Shown one piece after another: positions 1 to 10,327 of a stretch of 64,000 nucleotides of DNA; the first letter of the stretch is position 1, and every line of letters begins with the position of its first letter. Location: contig NZ_AP014568.1 of NCBI RefSeq assembly GCF_000828895.1, forward strand, positions 471,699 through 535,698, given 5' to 3'. The position numbers and the translations under genes are program-made. This DNA comes from Serpentinimonas raichei (GTDB lineage Bacteria > Pseudomonadota > Gammaproteobacteria > Burkholderiales > Burkholderiaceae_C). The notes under the pieces are model-generated. The model was not told where the DNA came from. It was given only the letters and a program-made list of their open reading frames with translations, and did not search any database.

Positions 1-1
1 G

Positions 2-1126
2 GAGCGCATTCGCCAGTTTGAGCGCATGCTGGTTGCCGAAGGGGTGGTGCTGGTCAAGCTGTGGTTTCATCTGTCCAAAAAAGCGGCCCGGGAGCGCCTC
101 AAAACCCTGCAGTCCGACCCCAAAACCGCTTGGCGCGTCACGCCGCAAGACAAGGACAACCTCAGGCGCTACGATCGCTTCATCGAAGTCAGCGACGAGG
201 CGCTGCGCAAGACCAGCTTGGGCGAAGCCTCGTGGCTGGTGATCGAGGGCAGCGACCCGGCCTACCGCACCCTGAGCGCCGCGCAGCACCTGCTGCAGGC
301 CATGCAAGGCGCGTTTGCCCGCCGCAGCGCCGCCGACGGCAGCACGGCAGCAGCGGGGCCGGCCGCAGCGCCCGACCGGGTGCTGCAGCAGCCGCCTTTT
401 CTGGCGCTCGATTCGCGCAGCCTGCTCAAGGTGCAGGACTACACGCGCAGCCTCAAGCGCAGCGTCTACGAGGACGAACTCGAACACTGGCAGGGCAAGT
501 TGGCGCTGCTCAGCCGCGATGCGCGCATGCACAAACGGGCGCTGGCGCTGGTGTTCGAGGGCATGGATGCGGCCGGCAAGGGCAGCACCATCCGGCGCAT
601 CACGCAGGCCTTGGATGCGCGCTTTTACCGCGTGGTGCCGGTGGCGGCCCCGAACGAGAACGAACGCGCCCAACCCTATCTGTGGCGTTTTTGGCGCTAC
701 ATCCCGGATTTGGGCAAATCGGTGATCTTTGACCGCTCGTGGTATGGCCGGGTGCTGGTCGAGCGCGTCGAGGGCTTGTGCGCGCCCGCCGACTGGATGC
801 GCGCCTACGGCGAGATCAACGAGTACGAAGAAGAGCTGTGCGATGCCGGGGTGGTGATCGTCAAAATCTGGCTCGCCATCACGCCCGAGGAGCAGTTGCG
901 CCGCTTTCGTGAGCGCGAGCAGACGCTCTACAAAAATTTCAAGATCACCCCGGAAGACTGGCGCAACCGCGAGAAATGGCCGCAGTACGAGCGCGCGGTC
1001 GAGGAGATGATCGACCGCACCTCGACCCAGGTGGCGCCCTGGTACATCGTGGCCAGCGACAACAAGCACTGGAGCCGCATCGAGGTCTTGCGCCACCTGT
1101 GCCAGCGGCTGGAGGCAGCGCTGTAG
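2..1126 (+). CDS. pap: Polyphosphate:AMP phosphotransferase (tandem PPK2 domains), 5' truncated by window edge
   Basis: The frame is open from base 2, so the gene starts upstream of the window. What is visible is the tail of a first PPK2 domain (LWFHLSKKAARERL, DPKTAW) followed by a complete second PPK2 domain. The second domain has Walker A EGMDAAGKGS, an FDRSWYGR lid/Walker B element and a KITPEDWRNR segment. Two fused PPK2 modules are typical of class II enzymes, which phosphorylate AMP to ADP with polyphosphate in the cytoplasm. An Ala-rich linker lies between the domains. The gene converges on prmC with a 40-bp gap. The PPK2 fold is certain; the AMP preference is inferred from the two-domain layout. 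Confidence 0.88.
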   Translation, partial: ERIRQFERMLVAEGVVLVKLWFHLSKKAARERLKTLQSDPKTAWRVTPQDKDNLRRYDRFIEVSDEALRKTSLGEASWLVIEGSDPAYRTLSAAQHLLQAMQGAFARRSAADGSTAAAGPAAAPDRVLQQPPFLALDSRSLLKVQDYTRSLKRSVYEDELEHWQGKLALLSRDARMHKRALALVFEGMDAAGKGSTIRRITQALDARFYRVVPVAAPNENERAQPYLWRFWRYIPDLGKSVIFDRSWYGRVLVERVEGLCAPADWMRAYGEINEYEEELCDAGVVIVKIWLAITPEEQLRRFREREQTLYKNFKITPEDWRNREKWPQYERAVEEMIDRTSTQVAPWYIVASDNKHWSRIEVLRHLCQRLEAAL

Positions 1127-1166
1127 CGGGCGGCAGGGGGCCTCGATGGGCGGCCAGGGTTTTTGA

Positions 1167-2102
1167 TCAGGGCACAGGCCGCTGCCCGCCGCTGCAGCGC
1201 CGCTGCCCGGCCAGGTCCAGCCGGTGCGCCACGCGCTGGTAGCCGTGGGCGCGCAGCAGATCGGCCACGGCATCGGCCTGATCCCAGCCGTGTTCCAGCA
1301 GCAGCCAGCCGCCGGGCTGTAAGTGGGCGTAGGCACTGGCTATGATTTCGCGCAGGTCGGCCAGGCCATCGGGGCCGGACACCAGCGCCTGCTGCGGCTC
1401 GTGGCGCAAGGCGGCCAGGTGCGGGTCGGCGGCGCGGATGTAGGGCGGGTTGCTGACGATCAGCCACAGCAAGGCGGGCGGCGGCTCTGGGTCGTGGTCG
1501 GCAACTGGGGTGGCCGGGGCGCAATCTGGGGCGGCTGGGTTGGCTGGGCCAGCCGCCGTGGGCCAGCCGCGCAGCCAGTGGCCGTGCCGCAGGCGCAGCG
1601 GCAGGTGCAGCCGCTCGGCGTTGGCGCGCGCCACGGCCAGCGCGTCCAGGCTGGCGTCGAGCGCCCACACCTGGGCTTGGGGCCGCTGCTGTTGCAGCGC
1701 CAGCGCAATGGCGCCGCTGCCGGTACCTAAGTCGAGCACCGGCAGCGCCTGCCCCAGTGGCAGCCGTTCCAGTGCCCAATCGACCAGGGTTTCGGTGTCG
1801 GGGCGGGGGTCGAGCACGCGCGCATCGATTTGCAGCGCCAGGCCGTAGAACTCGCGCTGGCCGGTCAAGTAGGCCAGCGGCTCGCCGTTCAGGCGGCGTT
1901 CGGTGAGGGCGCGCAAGTGCTGGGCGGCGGCGGCGGGCAGGGCGGCGTCGCCATGCGCCAGCAGCCAGGCGCGTTCGTGCGGCCCGCGCTGCAGGGCGTG
2001 CAGCAGCAGCAACTGGGCCTCCAGCCGGGGCAGCCCGGCTTGCTGCGCGCCTCGCAAGGCGGCTTCGATGCTGCCTTGGCCTTGGTCCGGCACCCGGCTC
2101 AC
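1167..2102 (-). CDS. prmC: Peptide chain release factor glutamine methyltransferase PrmC
   Basis: SAM-dependent enzyme that N5-methylates the Gln of the GGQ motif in release factors. It has a helical N-terminal domain, the SAM loop [15 protein letters not shown] (about residues 123-137) and the substrate-binding NPPY motif (residues 218-221). The 311 residues exceed the usual ~280 because of a Pro/Ala-rich insert (about 182-210) just before NPPY. The start is a GTG whose last bases overlap the prfA stop (GTGA). This coupling places prmC third in hemA-prfA-prmC, next to the gene for its own substrate. Confidence 0.93.
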   Translation of the reverse strand: MSRVPDQGQGSIEAALRGAQQAGLPRLEAQLLLLHALQRGPHERAWLLAHGDAALPAAAAQHLRALTERRLNGEPLAYLTGQREFYGLALQIDARVLDPRPDTETLVDWALERLPLGQALPVLDLGTGSGAIALALQQQRPQAQVWALDASLDALAVARANAERLHLPLRLRHGHWLRGWPTAAGPANPAAPDCAPATPVADHDPEPPPALLWLIVSNPPYIRAADPHLAALRHEPQQALVSGPDGLADLREIIASAYAHLQPGGWLLLEHGWDQADAVADLLRAHGYQRVAHRLDLAGQRRCSGGQRPVP

Positions 2103-3214
2103 GCCAGCGCCCCACGCTCGCTCTGGGCGGCGCGCTGCTCCAGTTCGCCCAGCAGCTCGGCCCCGCGCGCCAGCCGCAGCGCCTGCAGCAGCTCGTCCAG
2201 ATCGCCCTCTAGGATTTGCCCCAGCTTGTAGAGCGTGAGGTTGATGCGGTGTTCGCTCAGGCGCCCCTGCGGGTAGTTGTAGGTGCGGATGCGGTCGCTG
2301 CGGTCGCCGCTGCCGATCAGGCCCTTGCGCTCGGCGGCTTCGCGGCTGGCGCGTTCGCTGCGCTCTTTTTCCTGCAAGCGCGCTTGCAGCACCTGCAGCG
2401 CCTTGGCTTTGTTGCTGTGCTGGCTGCGCCCGTCTTGGCATTCGGCCACCAGGCCGGTGGGCAGGTGCACCACGCGCACGGCGGAGTCGGTTTTGTTGAT
2501 GTGCTGGCCGCCGGCACCGCTGGCGCGGAAGGTGTCGATGCGCAGATCGGCGGGGTTGAGCGTGATGGCCTGCGTCGGGTCGGGCTCGGGCAGCACCGCC
2601 ACGGTGCAGGCGCTGGTGTGGATGCGCCCTTGCGCTTCGGTGGCCGGCACGCGCTGCACCCGGTGCCCGCCAGACTCGAAGCGCAGCGTGCCGTAGGCCC
2701 CGCGGCCTTCTAGGCGCAGCACCAGTTCTTTGTAGCCGCCGAGTTCGGCCGGGGTTTCGCTCAGGGTTTCGACGCGCCAGCCTTGGCGTTCGGCAAAGCG
2801 GGTGTACATGCGCGCCAAATCGCCGGCAAAGAGCGCGGCTTCGTCGCCGCCGGTGCCGGCGCGGATTTCAAGGAAAGCGTGGCGCGTATCGTCGGGGTCG
2901 CGGGGCAGCAGCAGGGTTTGCAGCTCGGCCTCTAGCAGCGCCATGTCGGCTTGCACCTGCTCGGCTTCGAGCTGCGCCAGCTCGGCCAGTTCGGGGTCGG
3001 CGTCGGCGCTCAGGGCCAGCGCGTGCTGCAGCGCGGCTTCGCACTCGAGGTAGCGCCGGTAGGGCTGCACCACGTTGTCGGCCTCGGCGTGTTCGCGGCT
3101 GAGCTGGCGAAAGCGCTCGCGGTCGGACACGGCGTCGGGCGCGCCCAGCAGGGCGTCGAGCTCGTGCAGGCGCAGCCGCTGGCGCTCCAGCGTGTGGCGG
3201 ATGAAGGGTTTCAC
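2099..3214 (-). CDS. prfA: Peptide chain release factor 1
   Basis: Class I release factor for UAA and UAG stop codons. It carries the RF1 tripeptide anticodon PAT (residues 190-192) and the catalytic GGQ (235-237, in [16 protein letters not shown]). The GTG start ([10 protein letters not shown]) matches the N-terminus of the family and overlaps the hemA TGA as GTGA. The 371 residues compare with about 360 in enterics. The open frame continues far upstream inside hemA, but that extension has no RF1-like sequence. The gene is translationally coupled to hemA upstream and prmC downstream. Confidence 0.96.
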   Translation of the reverse strand: MKPFIRHTLERQRLRLHELDALLGAPDAVSDRERFRQLSREHAEADNVVQPYRRYLECEAALQHALALSADADPELAELAQLEAEQVQADMALLEAELQTLLLPRDPDDTRHAFLEIRAGTGGDEAALFAGDLARMYTRFAERQGWRVETLSETPAELGGYKELVLRLEGRGAYGTLRFESGGHRVQRVPATEAQGRIHTSACTVAVLPEPDPTQAITLNPADLRIDTFRASGAGGQHINKTDSAVRVVHLPTGLVAECQDGRSQHSNKAKALQVLQARLQEKERSERASREAAERKGLIGSGDRSDRIRTYNYPQGRLSEHRINLTLYKLGQILEGDLDELLQALRLARGAELLGELEQRAAQSERGALA

Positions 3215-4488
3215 AGGCGCCCGGGCCCGCGCAGGAACAGGCGCGAGACCGCCTCGGCGGTGGCGGCGCGGGTGTGTTCGTCGCCCGCGTGCAGTTCGGC
3301 CAGTGGGCCGTGCAGCATTTTTTGCGTCAGGCCGCGCGCCAGCGCTTGCAGCACGGCTTCGGTGTCTTCGCCGCGTGCCAGCCGCTTGCGCGCGCGCTCG
3401 ATTTCCAGCGCACGCCAGTCTTCGGCCTGCGCTTGCAACTGGCAGATCAGCCCGACCACGCCCAGCGTCGGGTCGCGCTGTTGCAGCCAATGCATGAAGC
3501 CCTGCACCCCGGAATCGATGATGGCCTCGGCCTGAGCCACGGCGGCTTGGCGGTGGTCTTTGCCGTTTTGCACCACGCTGGCGAGGTCATCGACGGTGTA
3601 GAGGTAGACATCGTCGAGCTGCTTGACTTCGGCCTCGATGTCGCGCGGCACCGCCAGGTCAACCATAAACATCGGGCGGTGGCGACGCTGCTTGAGGGCG
3701 CGCTCGACCGCCCCAAGCCCGATCAGCGGCAGGGTGGAGGCGGTGCAACTGATGACGGCGTCGAACTCGTGCAGGCGGCCGGGCAAGTCGGACAGGCGCA
3801 GCGCCTCGGCGCCAAAGCGGCTGGCGAGCTTTTCGCCGCGCTCGAGCGTGCGGTTGGCGATCGCCATCGAGAGCGGCTGCTTGGCGGCAAAGTGGGTGGC
3901 GGCGAGTTCGATCATCTCGCCCGCTCCGATGAACAGCACCCGAATCTGGCGCAAATCTTCGAACAACTGGCCCGCCAGGCGCACCGCAGCGGCGGTCATG
4001 CTGATCGAGTGCGCGCCGATGGCGGTGCTGCTGCGCACCTGCTTGGCCACGGCAAAGGAGCGCTGGAACAACTGGTGCAGCGTGCGGCCCAAGGCCCCGG
4101 CCTGCTCGGCGGCGCGCACCGCGTCTTTCATCTGGCCCAAAATTTGCGGCTCGCCCAGGACCATGGAATCGAGCCCGCTGGCCACACGAAAGGCGTGCCG
4201 GGCCGCCGCGTCGTCGTGCAGCACGTAGGCGTGGTGCAGCAACTGCTGTGGGCTTACGCTGCCGGTTTGGGCCAGCCAGTGGATGGTGGGCTCGAGCGCC
4301 ACCTGCTCGGCGGCGCAGTAAATTTCAGTGCGGTTGCAGGTGGAAAGCAGCGTGGCCTCGGGCTGCTGCGCAAGGCCAGCGCGAAAGCGCTGCAGGGTGG
4401 GGGGCAGTTGATCGAGCGCGAACGCGAACCGGCCGCGCAAATCGAGCGGCGCGGTTTGATGGTTGATTCCTAGCGCCCAAACTGCCAT
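3211..4488 (-). CDS. hemA: Glutamyl-tRNA reductase
   Basis: First committed enzyme of C5-pathway tetrapyrrole synthesis: it reduces Glu-tRNA to glutamate-1-semialdehyde with NADPH. It has the N-terminal [17 protein letters not shown] signature, the active-site Cys in [11 protein letters not shown] (C51), the Rossmann segment [12 protein letters not shown] and a C-terminal dimerisation helix. At 425 residues it is of normal length. ATG 4488 is chosen because [10 protein letters not shown] aligns with the family start. No Shine-Dalgarno sequence precedes it, and a perfect TATAAT lies 9 nt upstream, so the transcript may be nearly leaderless. It heads the hemA-prfA-prmC operon. Confidence 0.96.
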   Translation of the reverse strand: MAVWALGINHQTAPLDLRGRFAFALDQLPPTLQRFRAGLAQQPEATLLSTCNRTEIYCAAEQVALEPTIHWLAQTGSVSPQQLLHHAYVLHDDAAARHAFRVASGLDSMVLGEPQILGQMKDAVRAAEQAGALGRTLHQLFQRSFAVAKQVRSSTAIGAHSISMTAAAVRLAGQLFEDLRQIRVLFIGAGEMIELAATHFAAKQPLSMAIANRTLERGEKLASRFGAEALRLSDLPGRLHEFDAVISCTASTLPLIGLGAVERALKQRRHRPMFMVDLAVPRDIEAEVKQLDDVYLYTVDDLASVVQNGKDHRQAAVAQAEAIIDSGVQGFMHWLQQRDPTLGVVGLICQLQAQAEDWRALEIERARKRLARGEDTEAVLQALARGLTQKMLHGPLAELHAGDEHTRAATAEAVSRLFLRGPGRL

Positions 4489-4497
4489 AAGGAACGG

Positions 4498-4503
4498 ATT
4501 ATA
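4498..4503 (-). promoter_or_regulatory. Candidate -10 box for the hemA operon
   Basis: Reading the minus strand there is a perfect TATAAT ending 9 nt before the hemA ATG. No convincing -35 is seen at 16-18 bp. Transcription would start within a few bases of the start codon, which fits the missing ribosome-binding site. Confidence 0.4.
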
Positions 4504-4644
4504 AAATCGCGACGACCCAGGCGGCTTGCCATGGGCCAATCGTTTGTACGATGAGCTTGATCGCCGGTTGCGGCCCCCCATTTTTTGCTCGATTTTGAGC
4601 GGGATTTTCAGCCTCCTGCGTAGGCCTGCGTGGCGACACTTTTT

Positions 4645-4926
4645 ATGAGCTTCTTTGACGGCCTGCTGCACCTGTTCAATTTTTTTCTGCCCGCCTTGGG
4701 CATGGCGGCGCTGCTGGCCCCGGCGCTGGTCTGGGGCCAGGGCGCGGGCAGCCGACGCGGCGCACGCTTCAAAAGCCTGCTGCTGGGCTGGCTGGCCTTG
4801 TCGGCCTTGGGTGCGCTGGTGCTGCTGGCTGGGCTGTGGTGGCATGGCCGCGATGGCCGCATGGCCACCTATGCGGCGCTGGTGGTGGCGCTGGGCTCGG
4901 CCGTGGCCTACTGGCGTTCGCGCTAG
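4645..4926 (+). CDS. Small membrane protein, unknown function
   Basis: A 93-residue hydrophobic protein divergent from hemA. It has three probable membrane segments (about residues 7-30, 47-65 and 72-88), short Arg-rich loops (GSRRGARFK) and a C-terminal YWRSR. ATG 4645 is preferred to the in-frame GTG at 4630 because it begins [11 protein letters not shown], a normal membrane-protein start; neither has a clear ribosome-binding site. I do not recognise the family. The hydrophobic pattern, GC3-rich codons and lack of overlap with other genes support a real gene. Confidence 0.6.
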   Translation: MSFFDGLLHLFNFFLPALGMAALLAPALVWGQGAGSRRGARFKSLLLGWLALSALGALVLLAGLWWHGRDGRMATYAALVVALGSAVAYWRSR

Positions 4927-5045
4927 CCCAGCCCAGCCCGCACCCGGTCCATGCCCTTGCGCCGAGCAGGCACAGCCAACGCTGCCCCGGTGAGCCAGGG
5001 GGCGCTGCGTTAATATCGCCAACCCCGTCCGATGCTTTGGCCTTT

Positions 5046-8000
5046 ATGAACGCTCCGACCCCGATGCAGCATCTGCTCGCCGCCGCCGATGCGCTGCCGC
5101 GGCTGCGCGAAATCCCCTACAACTACACCTCGTTTTCCGACCGCGAGATCGTGATCCGGCTGCTCGGCGCGCGCGCCTGGGAGGTGCTGAATCAGTTGCG
5201 CCAGGAGCGCCACACCGGCCGCTCGGCGCGCATGCTCTATGAGGTGCTGGGCGATATTTGGGTGGTGCAGCGCAACCCCTATCTGCAAGACGACCTGCTC
5301 GACAACCCCAAGCGCCGCGCTGCGCTGGTGCAAGCGCTGCAGCACCGCCTGTGCGAAATCGAAAAACGCCGCCGCCCGCTCGAAGACGGGGCCCGCGACG
5401 CGCTGGTGGGCGAGCTGCTGGCGGCGGCGCAGCAGGCGGTGCGCGCCTTCGAGCGCCGATTCGCAGAAATGGCGGCCCTGCGCCAGCGCGCCATCAAGGC
5501 GCTGCGCCGCCACACCGCGCGCGACAACATCAAGTTCGACGCCCTGAGCCGCGTCAGCCACGTCACCGACGCCACCGACTGGCGCGTCGAATACCCGCTG
5601 CTGGTGCTCACGCCCGACAGCGAGGCCGAAACCGCCGCCTTGGTGCGCGCCTGCATCCAGCTCGGCCTCACGCTCATTCCGCGTGGCGGCGGCACCGGCT
5701 ACACCGGCGGCGCGGTGCCGCTGTGCTGGAACAGCGCCGTCATCAACACCGAAAAGCTCGAAACCCTGAGCGCCGTCGAGCTGCGGCCGCTGCCCGGCGT
5801 GGCGCAACCCGTGCCCACGATCTGGAGCGAGGCCGGGGTGGTGACGCAGCGCGTGGCCGACGCCGCCGAGCGCGCCGGTTATGTGTTCGCGGTGGATCCG
5901 ACCAGCGCCGAAGCCTCCTGCGTGGGCGGCAACATCGCCATGAACGCGGGCGGCAAAAAAGCCGTGCTCTGGGGCACGGCGCTCGACAACCTGGCCAGTT
6001 GGCGCATGGTCACGCCCGAGGCGCAGTGGCTGGAGGTCACGCGCCTAGGCCATAACCTAGGCAAGATTCACGACGCCGCCGTGGCCAGCTTCGAGTTGCA
6101 GTACTTCGAGGCCGACGGCAAAACCCTGATCCGCACCGAGCGGCTCGACATCCCCGGCAGCACCTTTCGCAAGGCCGGGCTGGGCAAGGACGTAACCGAC
6201 AAGTTTCTGGCCGGGCTGCCAGGGGTGCAAAAAGAGGGCTGCGACGGACTCATCACCAGCGCGCGCTGGGTGCTGCACCGCATGCCAGCGCACACCCGCA
6301 CCGTGTGCCTGGAGTTTTTTGGCAACCCCAAAGACGCGGTGCCCAGCATCGTCGAAATCAAAGACTACCTCGACTCTTTGCAGCACAGCCCCACGCCGGT
6401 GTTGCTGGCCGGGCTGGAGCACCTGGACGACCGCTACCTCAAGGCGGTGGGCTACAGCACCAAGAGCAAGCGCGGCGGCCTGCCCAAGATGGTGCTGATC
6501 GGCGACGTGGTGGGCGACGACCCCGATGCCGTGGCGCACGCCACCAGCGAGGTGGTGCGGCTGGCCAATGCCCGCAGCGGCGAAGGTTTTGTGGCCGTGA
6601 GCGCCGAGGCGCGCAAAAAATTCTGGGCCGACCGCAAGAAAACCGCCGCCATCAGCCGCCACACCAACGCCTTCAAGGTCAACGAAGACGTGGTGATTCC
6701 GCTGCCGCGCATGGGCGAATACACGCTCGGCATCGAGCGCATCAACATCGAGCTCAGCCTGCGCAACAAGCTCGAACTGGCCGATGCGCTGCTGGCCTTT
6801 TTTGACCGCACCACGCTGCCCCTAGGGCCAGTGGAAGACGCCGCCGACCGGCCCAGCCCGGAGCGGGTGCAAGAGCGCGCGCAACAGGCCCAGGCGCTGA
6901 TCGAGGGCGTGCGCGCCCAGTGGCAAGGGTGGCTCGATGGGCTCGATGGCTTTGCCAGCCCAGAACACGGCAATGGCCTGGATGCCCTCGATGCCCACGC
7001 TGCGCTCGATGCCCTCGACGGCACCGAGGCCGCGCCTGCTGAGCGCAGCAGCTTCGAGCCGCTGCAAGAGCAGCGCTGGCGCGCCAGTTGGAAAACCCAA
7101 ATCCGCGCCCCGCTGCGCGAGCTGTTTACCGGCAGCGTCTGGGCCCCGGTGCTGGCCGAATGCGAGGCCATCCACCAGCGCGTGCTCAAGGGCCGGGTTT
7201 GGGCGGCGCTGCACATGCACGCCGGCGACGGCAACGTGCACACCAACATCCCCGTCAACAGCGACGACTACGCCATGCTGCAAACCGCGCACGAGGCGGT
7301 GGGGCGCATCATGGCGCTGGCGCGCAGCCTCGACGGCGTGATCTCGGGCGAGCACGGGATTGGCATCACCAAGCTCGAATACCTGAGCGAGGCCGAGCTG
7401 GCCCCCTTTGCCGATTACAAGCAGCGCATCGACCCCGAAGGCCGCTTCAACCGCGGCAAGCTGCTGCGCCACGGCCCGCTGTTCGAGCAGCCCGAGCAGC
7501 GCCGCGCCGACCTCAGCCAAGCCTACACCCCGAGCTTTGGCCTGATGGGCTACGAGTCGCTCATCATGCAGCAAAGCGACATCGGCGCCATTGCCGATTC
7601 GGTCAAAAACTGCCTGCGCTGCGGCAAGTGCAAACCGGTCTGCGCCACCCACGTGCCGCGTGCCAACCTGCTCTACAGCCCGCGCAACAAGATTTTGGCC
7701 ACCTCGCTGCTGATCGAGGCCTTTTTGTACGAGGAGCAGACGCGGCGCGGCATCAGCCTGCGCCACTGGGAAGAGTTCGAAGACGTGGCCGACCACTGCA
7801 CCGTCTGCCACAAGTGCCTCACACCCTGTCCGGTCAAGATCGACTTTGGCGACGTGACCATGAACATGCGCAACCTGCTGCGCAAGATGGGCAAAAAGAG
7901 CTTCCGGCCCGGCAACGCGGCGGCCATGTTCATGCTCAACGCCACCCGGCCCGAGACCATCCGGCTGGCGCGCACGGCCATGGTGGGAATCGGCTTCAAG

Positions 8001-9035
8001 GCGCAGCGCTGGGCCCACGGGCTGCTCAAGGGGCTGGCGCGCAAGCAGACCAGCGCCCCGCCCGCGACCCTCGGGCCAGCGCCGATCAAAGAGCAGGTGA
8101 TCCACTTCATCAACAAAAAGCTGCCCGGTGGCCTGCCCAAGAAAACCGCGCGCGCCTTGCTCGACATCGAAGACAAGGCCTACGTGCCCATCATCCGCGA
8201 CCCGCGCGCCACCCACAGCGACACCGAGGCGGTGTTTTACTTCCCCGGCTGCGGCTCCGAGCGCCTGTTCAGCCAGGTGGGGCTGGCCACGCAGGCCATG
8301 CTCTGGCACGCCGGGGTGCAAACGGTGCTGCCGCCGGGCTACCTGTGCTGCGGTTACCCGCAGCGCGGCTCGGGCCAGTTCGACAAGGCCGAGCAGATCA
8401 TCACCGACAACCGGGTGCTGTTTCACCGGGTGGCCAACACGCTCAACTACCTCGACATCAAGACCGTGGTGGTGAGCTGCGGCACCTGCTACGACCAGTT
8501 GCAGGGCTATCAGTTCGAGCAAATTTTCCCCGGCTGCCGCATCATCGACATCCACGAATACCTGCTGGAAAAGGGCATCACCCTGCCAAGCCAAGGCGCC
8601 TACCTGTTTCACGACCCCTGCCACAGCCCGATGAAGCTGCAAGACCCGCTCAAAACCGTGCAGGCGCTGGTGGGGCCCACGGTGCTCAAGGCCGAGCGCT
8701 GCTGCGGCGAGAGCGGCACGCTGGGCGTGACGCGGCCCGACATCTCGACCCAGGTGCGCTTTCGCAAAGAGCAGGAGCTGCGCCAGAACGCCGCCGACCT
8801 GAGCGCGTTGGCGCAGCAAAACGGGGTGGTGCCAACCGCAGGAGCGACCAAAATCCTCACCAGTTGCCCGAGTTGCTACCAGGGCCTGAGCCGCTTTGGC
8901 GACGACCTCGGCAACGGGCTGCTGGAAGCCGACTACATCGTGGTGGAAATGGCGCAGCAAATTTTGGGCCCCAACTGGCTGCCCGACTACGTGGCGCGCG
9001 CCAACGCCGGGGGCATCGAGCGGGTGCTGGTGTGA
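5046..9035 (+). CDS. Fused FAD-linked oxidase / 4Fe-4S / cysteine-rich-domain oxidoreductase (DUF3683 type)
   Basis: A 1329-residue protein that joins in one chain the parts usually split between glycolate/D-lactate oxidase subunits. An N-terminal DUF3683-like helical domain (about 1-150) is followed by a PCMH-type FAD domain with [11 protein letters not shown] (about 212-222), then the FAD-oxidase C-terminal domain with GEHGIG (768-773). Two 4Fe-4S clusters follow ([11 protein letters not shown] at ~856 and [12 protein letters not shown] at ~918), and two CCG cysteine-rich domains (YFPGCGSER at ~1066; CCGESG near 1218). It probably oxidises a 2-hydroxy acid and passes electrons to the quinone pool. 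The substrate is not readable. ATG 5046 gives the conserved [11 protein letters not shown] start; the frame is open for 70 codons upstream. It overlaps the HIT gene by 4 nt. Confidence 0.9.
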   Translation: MNAPTPMQHLLAAADALPRLREIPYNYTSFSDREIVIRLLGARAWEVLNQLRQERHTGRSARMLYEVLGDIWVVQRNPYLQDDLLDNPKRRAALVQALQHRLCEIEKRRRPLEDGARDALVGELLAAAQQAVRAFERRFAEMAALRQRAIKALRRHTARDNIKFDALSRVSHVTDATDWRVEYPLLVLTPDSEAETAALVRACIQLGLTLIPRGGGTGYTGGAVPLCWNSAVINTEKLETLSAVELRPLPGVAQPVPTIWSEAGVVTQRVADAAERAGYVFAVDPTSAEASCVGGNIAMNAGGKKAVLWGTALDNLASWRMVTPEAQWLEVTRLGHNLGKIHDAAVASFELQYFEADGKTLIRTERLDIPGSTFRKAGLGKDVTDKFLAGLPGVQKEGCDGLITSARWVLHRMPAHTRTVCLEFFGNPKDAVPSIVEIKDYLDSLQHSPTPVLLAGLEHLDDRYLKAVGYSTKSKRGGLPKMVLIGDVVGDDPDAVAHATSEVVRLANARSGEGFVAVSAEARKKFWADRKKTAAISRHTNAFKVNEDVVIPLPRMGEYTLGIERINIELSLRNKLELADALLAFFDRTTLPLGPVEDAADRPSPERVQERAQQAQALIEGVRAQWQGWLDGLDGFASPEHGNGLDALDAHAALDALDGTEAAPAERSSFEPLQEQRWRASWKTQIRAPLRELFTGSVWAPVLAECEAIHQRVLKGRVWAALHMHAGDGNVHTNIPVNSDDYAMLQTAHEAVGRIMALARSLDGVISGEHGIGITKLEYLSEAELAPFADYKQRIDPEGRFNRGKLLRHGPLFEQPEQRRADLSQAYTPSFGLMGYESLIMQQSDIGAIADSVKNCLRCGKCKPVCATHVPRANLLYSPRNKILATSLLIEAFLYEEQTRRGISLRHWEEFEDVADHCTVCHKCLTPCPVKIDFGDVTMNMRNLLRKMGKKSFRPGNAAAMFMLNATRPETIRLARTAMVGIGFKAQRWAHGLLKGLARKQTSAPPATLGPAPIKEQVIHFINKKLPGGLPKKTARALLDIEDKAYVPIIRDPRATHSDTEAVFYFPGCGSERLFSQVGLATQAMLWHAGVQTVLPPGYLCCGYPQRGSGQFDKAEQIITDNRVLFHRVANTLNYLDIKTVVVSCGTCYDQLQGYQFEQIFPGCRIIDIHEYLLEKGITLPSQGAYLFHDPCHSPMKLQDPLKTVQALVGPTVLKAERCCGESGTLGVTRPDISTQVRFRKEQELRQNAADLSALAQQNGVVPTAGATKILTSCPSCYQGLSRFGDDLGNGLLEADYIVVEMAQQILGPNWLPDYVARANAGGIERVLV

Positions 9036-9523
9036 GCGCGGGCCCCGAGCTGATCTGCCCCTTGTGCGCGCACGAGGGCGGGCTGCTGCTGCTGCGCCAG
9101 CACAAATTGCGCATCGTGCGCGTGGCGGGTGCGCAAGATGCGCTGCCAGCCGATGTGCAGACGCTGGTGCAGCCCGAGGCGCTGGCCGAGCCCTTCCCGG
9201 CCTACTACCGCGTGATCTGGAACGCCCACGTGGCCGAGTGGTCCGACCTGAGCGAGGCCGAACAGGGCTTGTGCATGCGCGCCGTCAACGCCGTCGAACG
9301 CGTGCTGCGCTTGCAGTTGCAACCCAGCAAGATCAACCTAGCGGCGCTGGGCAACGTGGTGCCGCACCTGCACTGGCATGTGCTGGCGCGCTTCGAGTGG
9401 GACAGCCACTACCCGGCCCCGGTCTGGGCCGCTGCCCAGCGCCCACTGCAGGCCGAGCGGCTGCACGCGCTGCGCCAGCGCCTGCCGGCCTGCGACGCCG
9501 CCATCGCCGCGCTGCGTCTGTGA
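9032..9523 (+). CDS. HIT family protein
   Basis: A 163-residue histidine-triad nucleotide-binding protein. It has a CPLC pair near the N-terminus, the [10 protein letters not shown] strand and the catalytic-type triad HLHWHV. HIT proteins hydrolyse or transfer nucleotidyl groups from dinucleoside polyphosphates or adenylated substrates. The GTG start overlaps the stop of the oxidoreductase (GTGA), so the two are probably co-translated. The specific substrate is unknown; the CPLC plus HLHWHV arrangement matches a proteobacterial subfamily with no firm function. Confidence 0.88.
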   Translation: MSAGPELICPLCAHEGGLLLLRQHKLRIVRVAGAQDALPADVQTLVQPEALAEPFPAYYRVIWNAHVAEWSDLSEAEQGLCMRAVNAVERVLRLQLQPSKINLAALGNVVPHLHWHVLARFEWDSHYPAPVWAAAQRPLQAERLHALRQRLPACDAAIAALRL

Positions 9524-9570
9524 GGCGCGGCTCAGGTGCCCGTCATCCAAACCCGTTAGCATAGCGCCCC

Positions 9571-10302
9571 ATGAGCCAAACCCATTTCGGATACGCCGCC
9601 GTCGAGGAACAAGACAAAGCCCGCCAGGTGCGCGCCGTGTTTGACTCGGTGGCGCCGCGCTACGACCTCATGAACGACCTCATGTCCGGCGGGCTGCACC
9701 GGCTCTGGAAGCGCTACGCGGTGGCGGTGGCCAACGTGCAGCCGGGCCAGCGCGTGCTCGACCTGGCCGGCGGCACCGGCGACTTGGCGCGCGCCTTTGC
9801 GCCCTTGGTGCAACCGGGCGGCGTGGTGCTGCACACCGACATCAACGAGGCCATGCTGCGCGAAGGGCACGTGCGCCTGCTCGACGCCGGCGTGCTGCTG
9901 CCCACGCTGGTCTGCGACGCCGAGCGCCTGCCCTTTGCCGAGGGCGCGTTCGACTTGGTCACGGTGGCCTTTGGCTTGCGCAACATGACGCACCAGCAGC
10001 AGGCGCTGCAAGAGATGAACCGCGTACTGCGCCCGGGCGGCAAGCTGCTGGTGCTGGAGTTCTCCAAGGTGGCACCGCCGCTGCAGCAGGCCTACGACTG
10101 GTACAGCTTTCAGGTGCTGCCCCGGCTCGGCCAGCGGGTGGCGGGCGACGCGGCCAGCTACCGCTATTTGGCGGAATCGATCCGCATGCACCCAGATCAG
10201 GAAACTTTGCGTGGCATGATGCGTCAAAGTGGCTTCGGACACGTCGATGTGCACAACCTGACGGCCGGGGTAACGGCCCTGCACATGGGCATCAAGTGTT
10301 GA
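9571..10302 (+). CDS. ubiE: Demethylmenaquinone/2-polyprenyl-6-methoxy-1,4-benzoquinol C-methyltransferase
   Basis: C-methyltransferase of ubiquinone (and menaquinone) synthesis. It has the UbiE/COQ5 signature [19 protein letters not shown], the SAM loop [12 protein letters not shown], the GLRNMTH segment and the C-terminal [12 protein letters not shown]. The 243 residues match the family. It opens a ubiquinone cluster: with ubiJ and ubiB downstream this is the enterobacterial ubiE-ubiJ-ubiB order, interrupted here by a Tim44-like gene. Confidence 0.96.
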   Translation: MSQTHFGYAAVEEQDKARQVRAVFDSVAPRYDLMNDLMSGGLHRLWKRYAVAVANVQPGQRVLDLAGGTGDLARAFAPLVQPGGVVLHTDINEAMLREGHVRLLDAGVLLPTLVCDAERLPFAEGAFDLVTVAFGLRNMTHQQQALQEMNRVLRPGGKLLVLEFSKVAPPLQQAYDWYSFQVLPRLGQRVAGDAASYRYLAESIRMHPDQETLRGMMRQSGFGHVDVHNLTAGVTALHMGIKC

Positions 10303-10327
10303 TTTTTTTAACGAAAGTGAGCGGGAC

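Noticed and set aside
6822..8960. 712-codon frame antisense to the FAD/Fe-S oxidoreductase
   Set aside because: No ribosome-binding site or recognisable domain; an effect of GC3 bias in the real gene.
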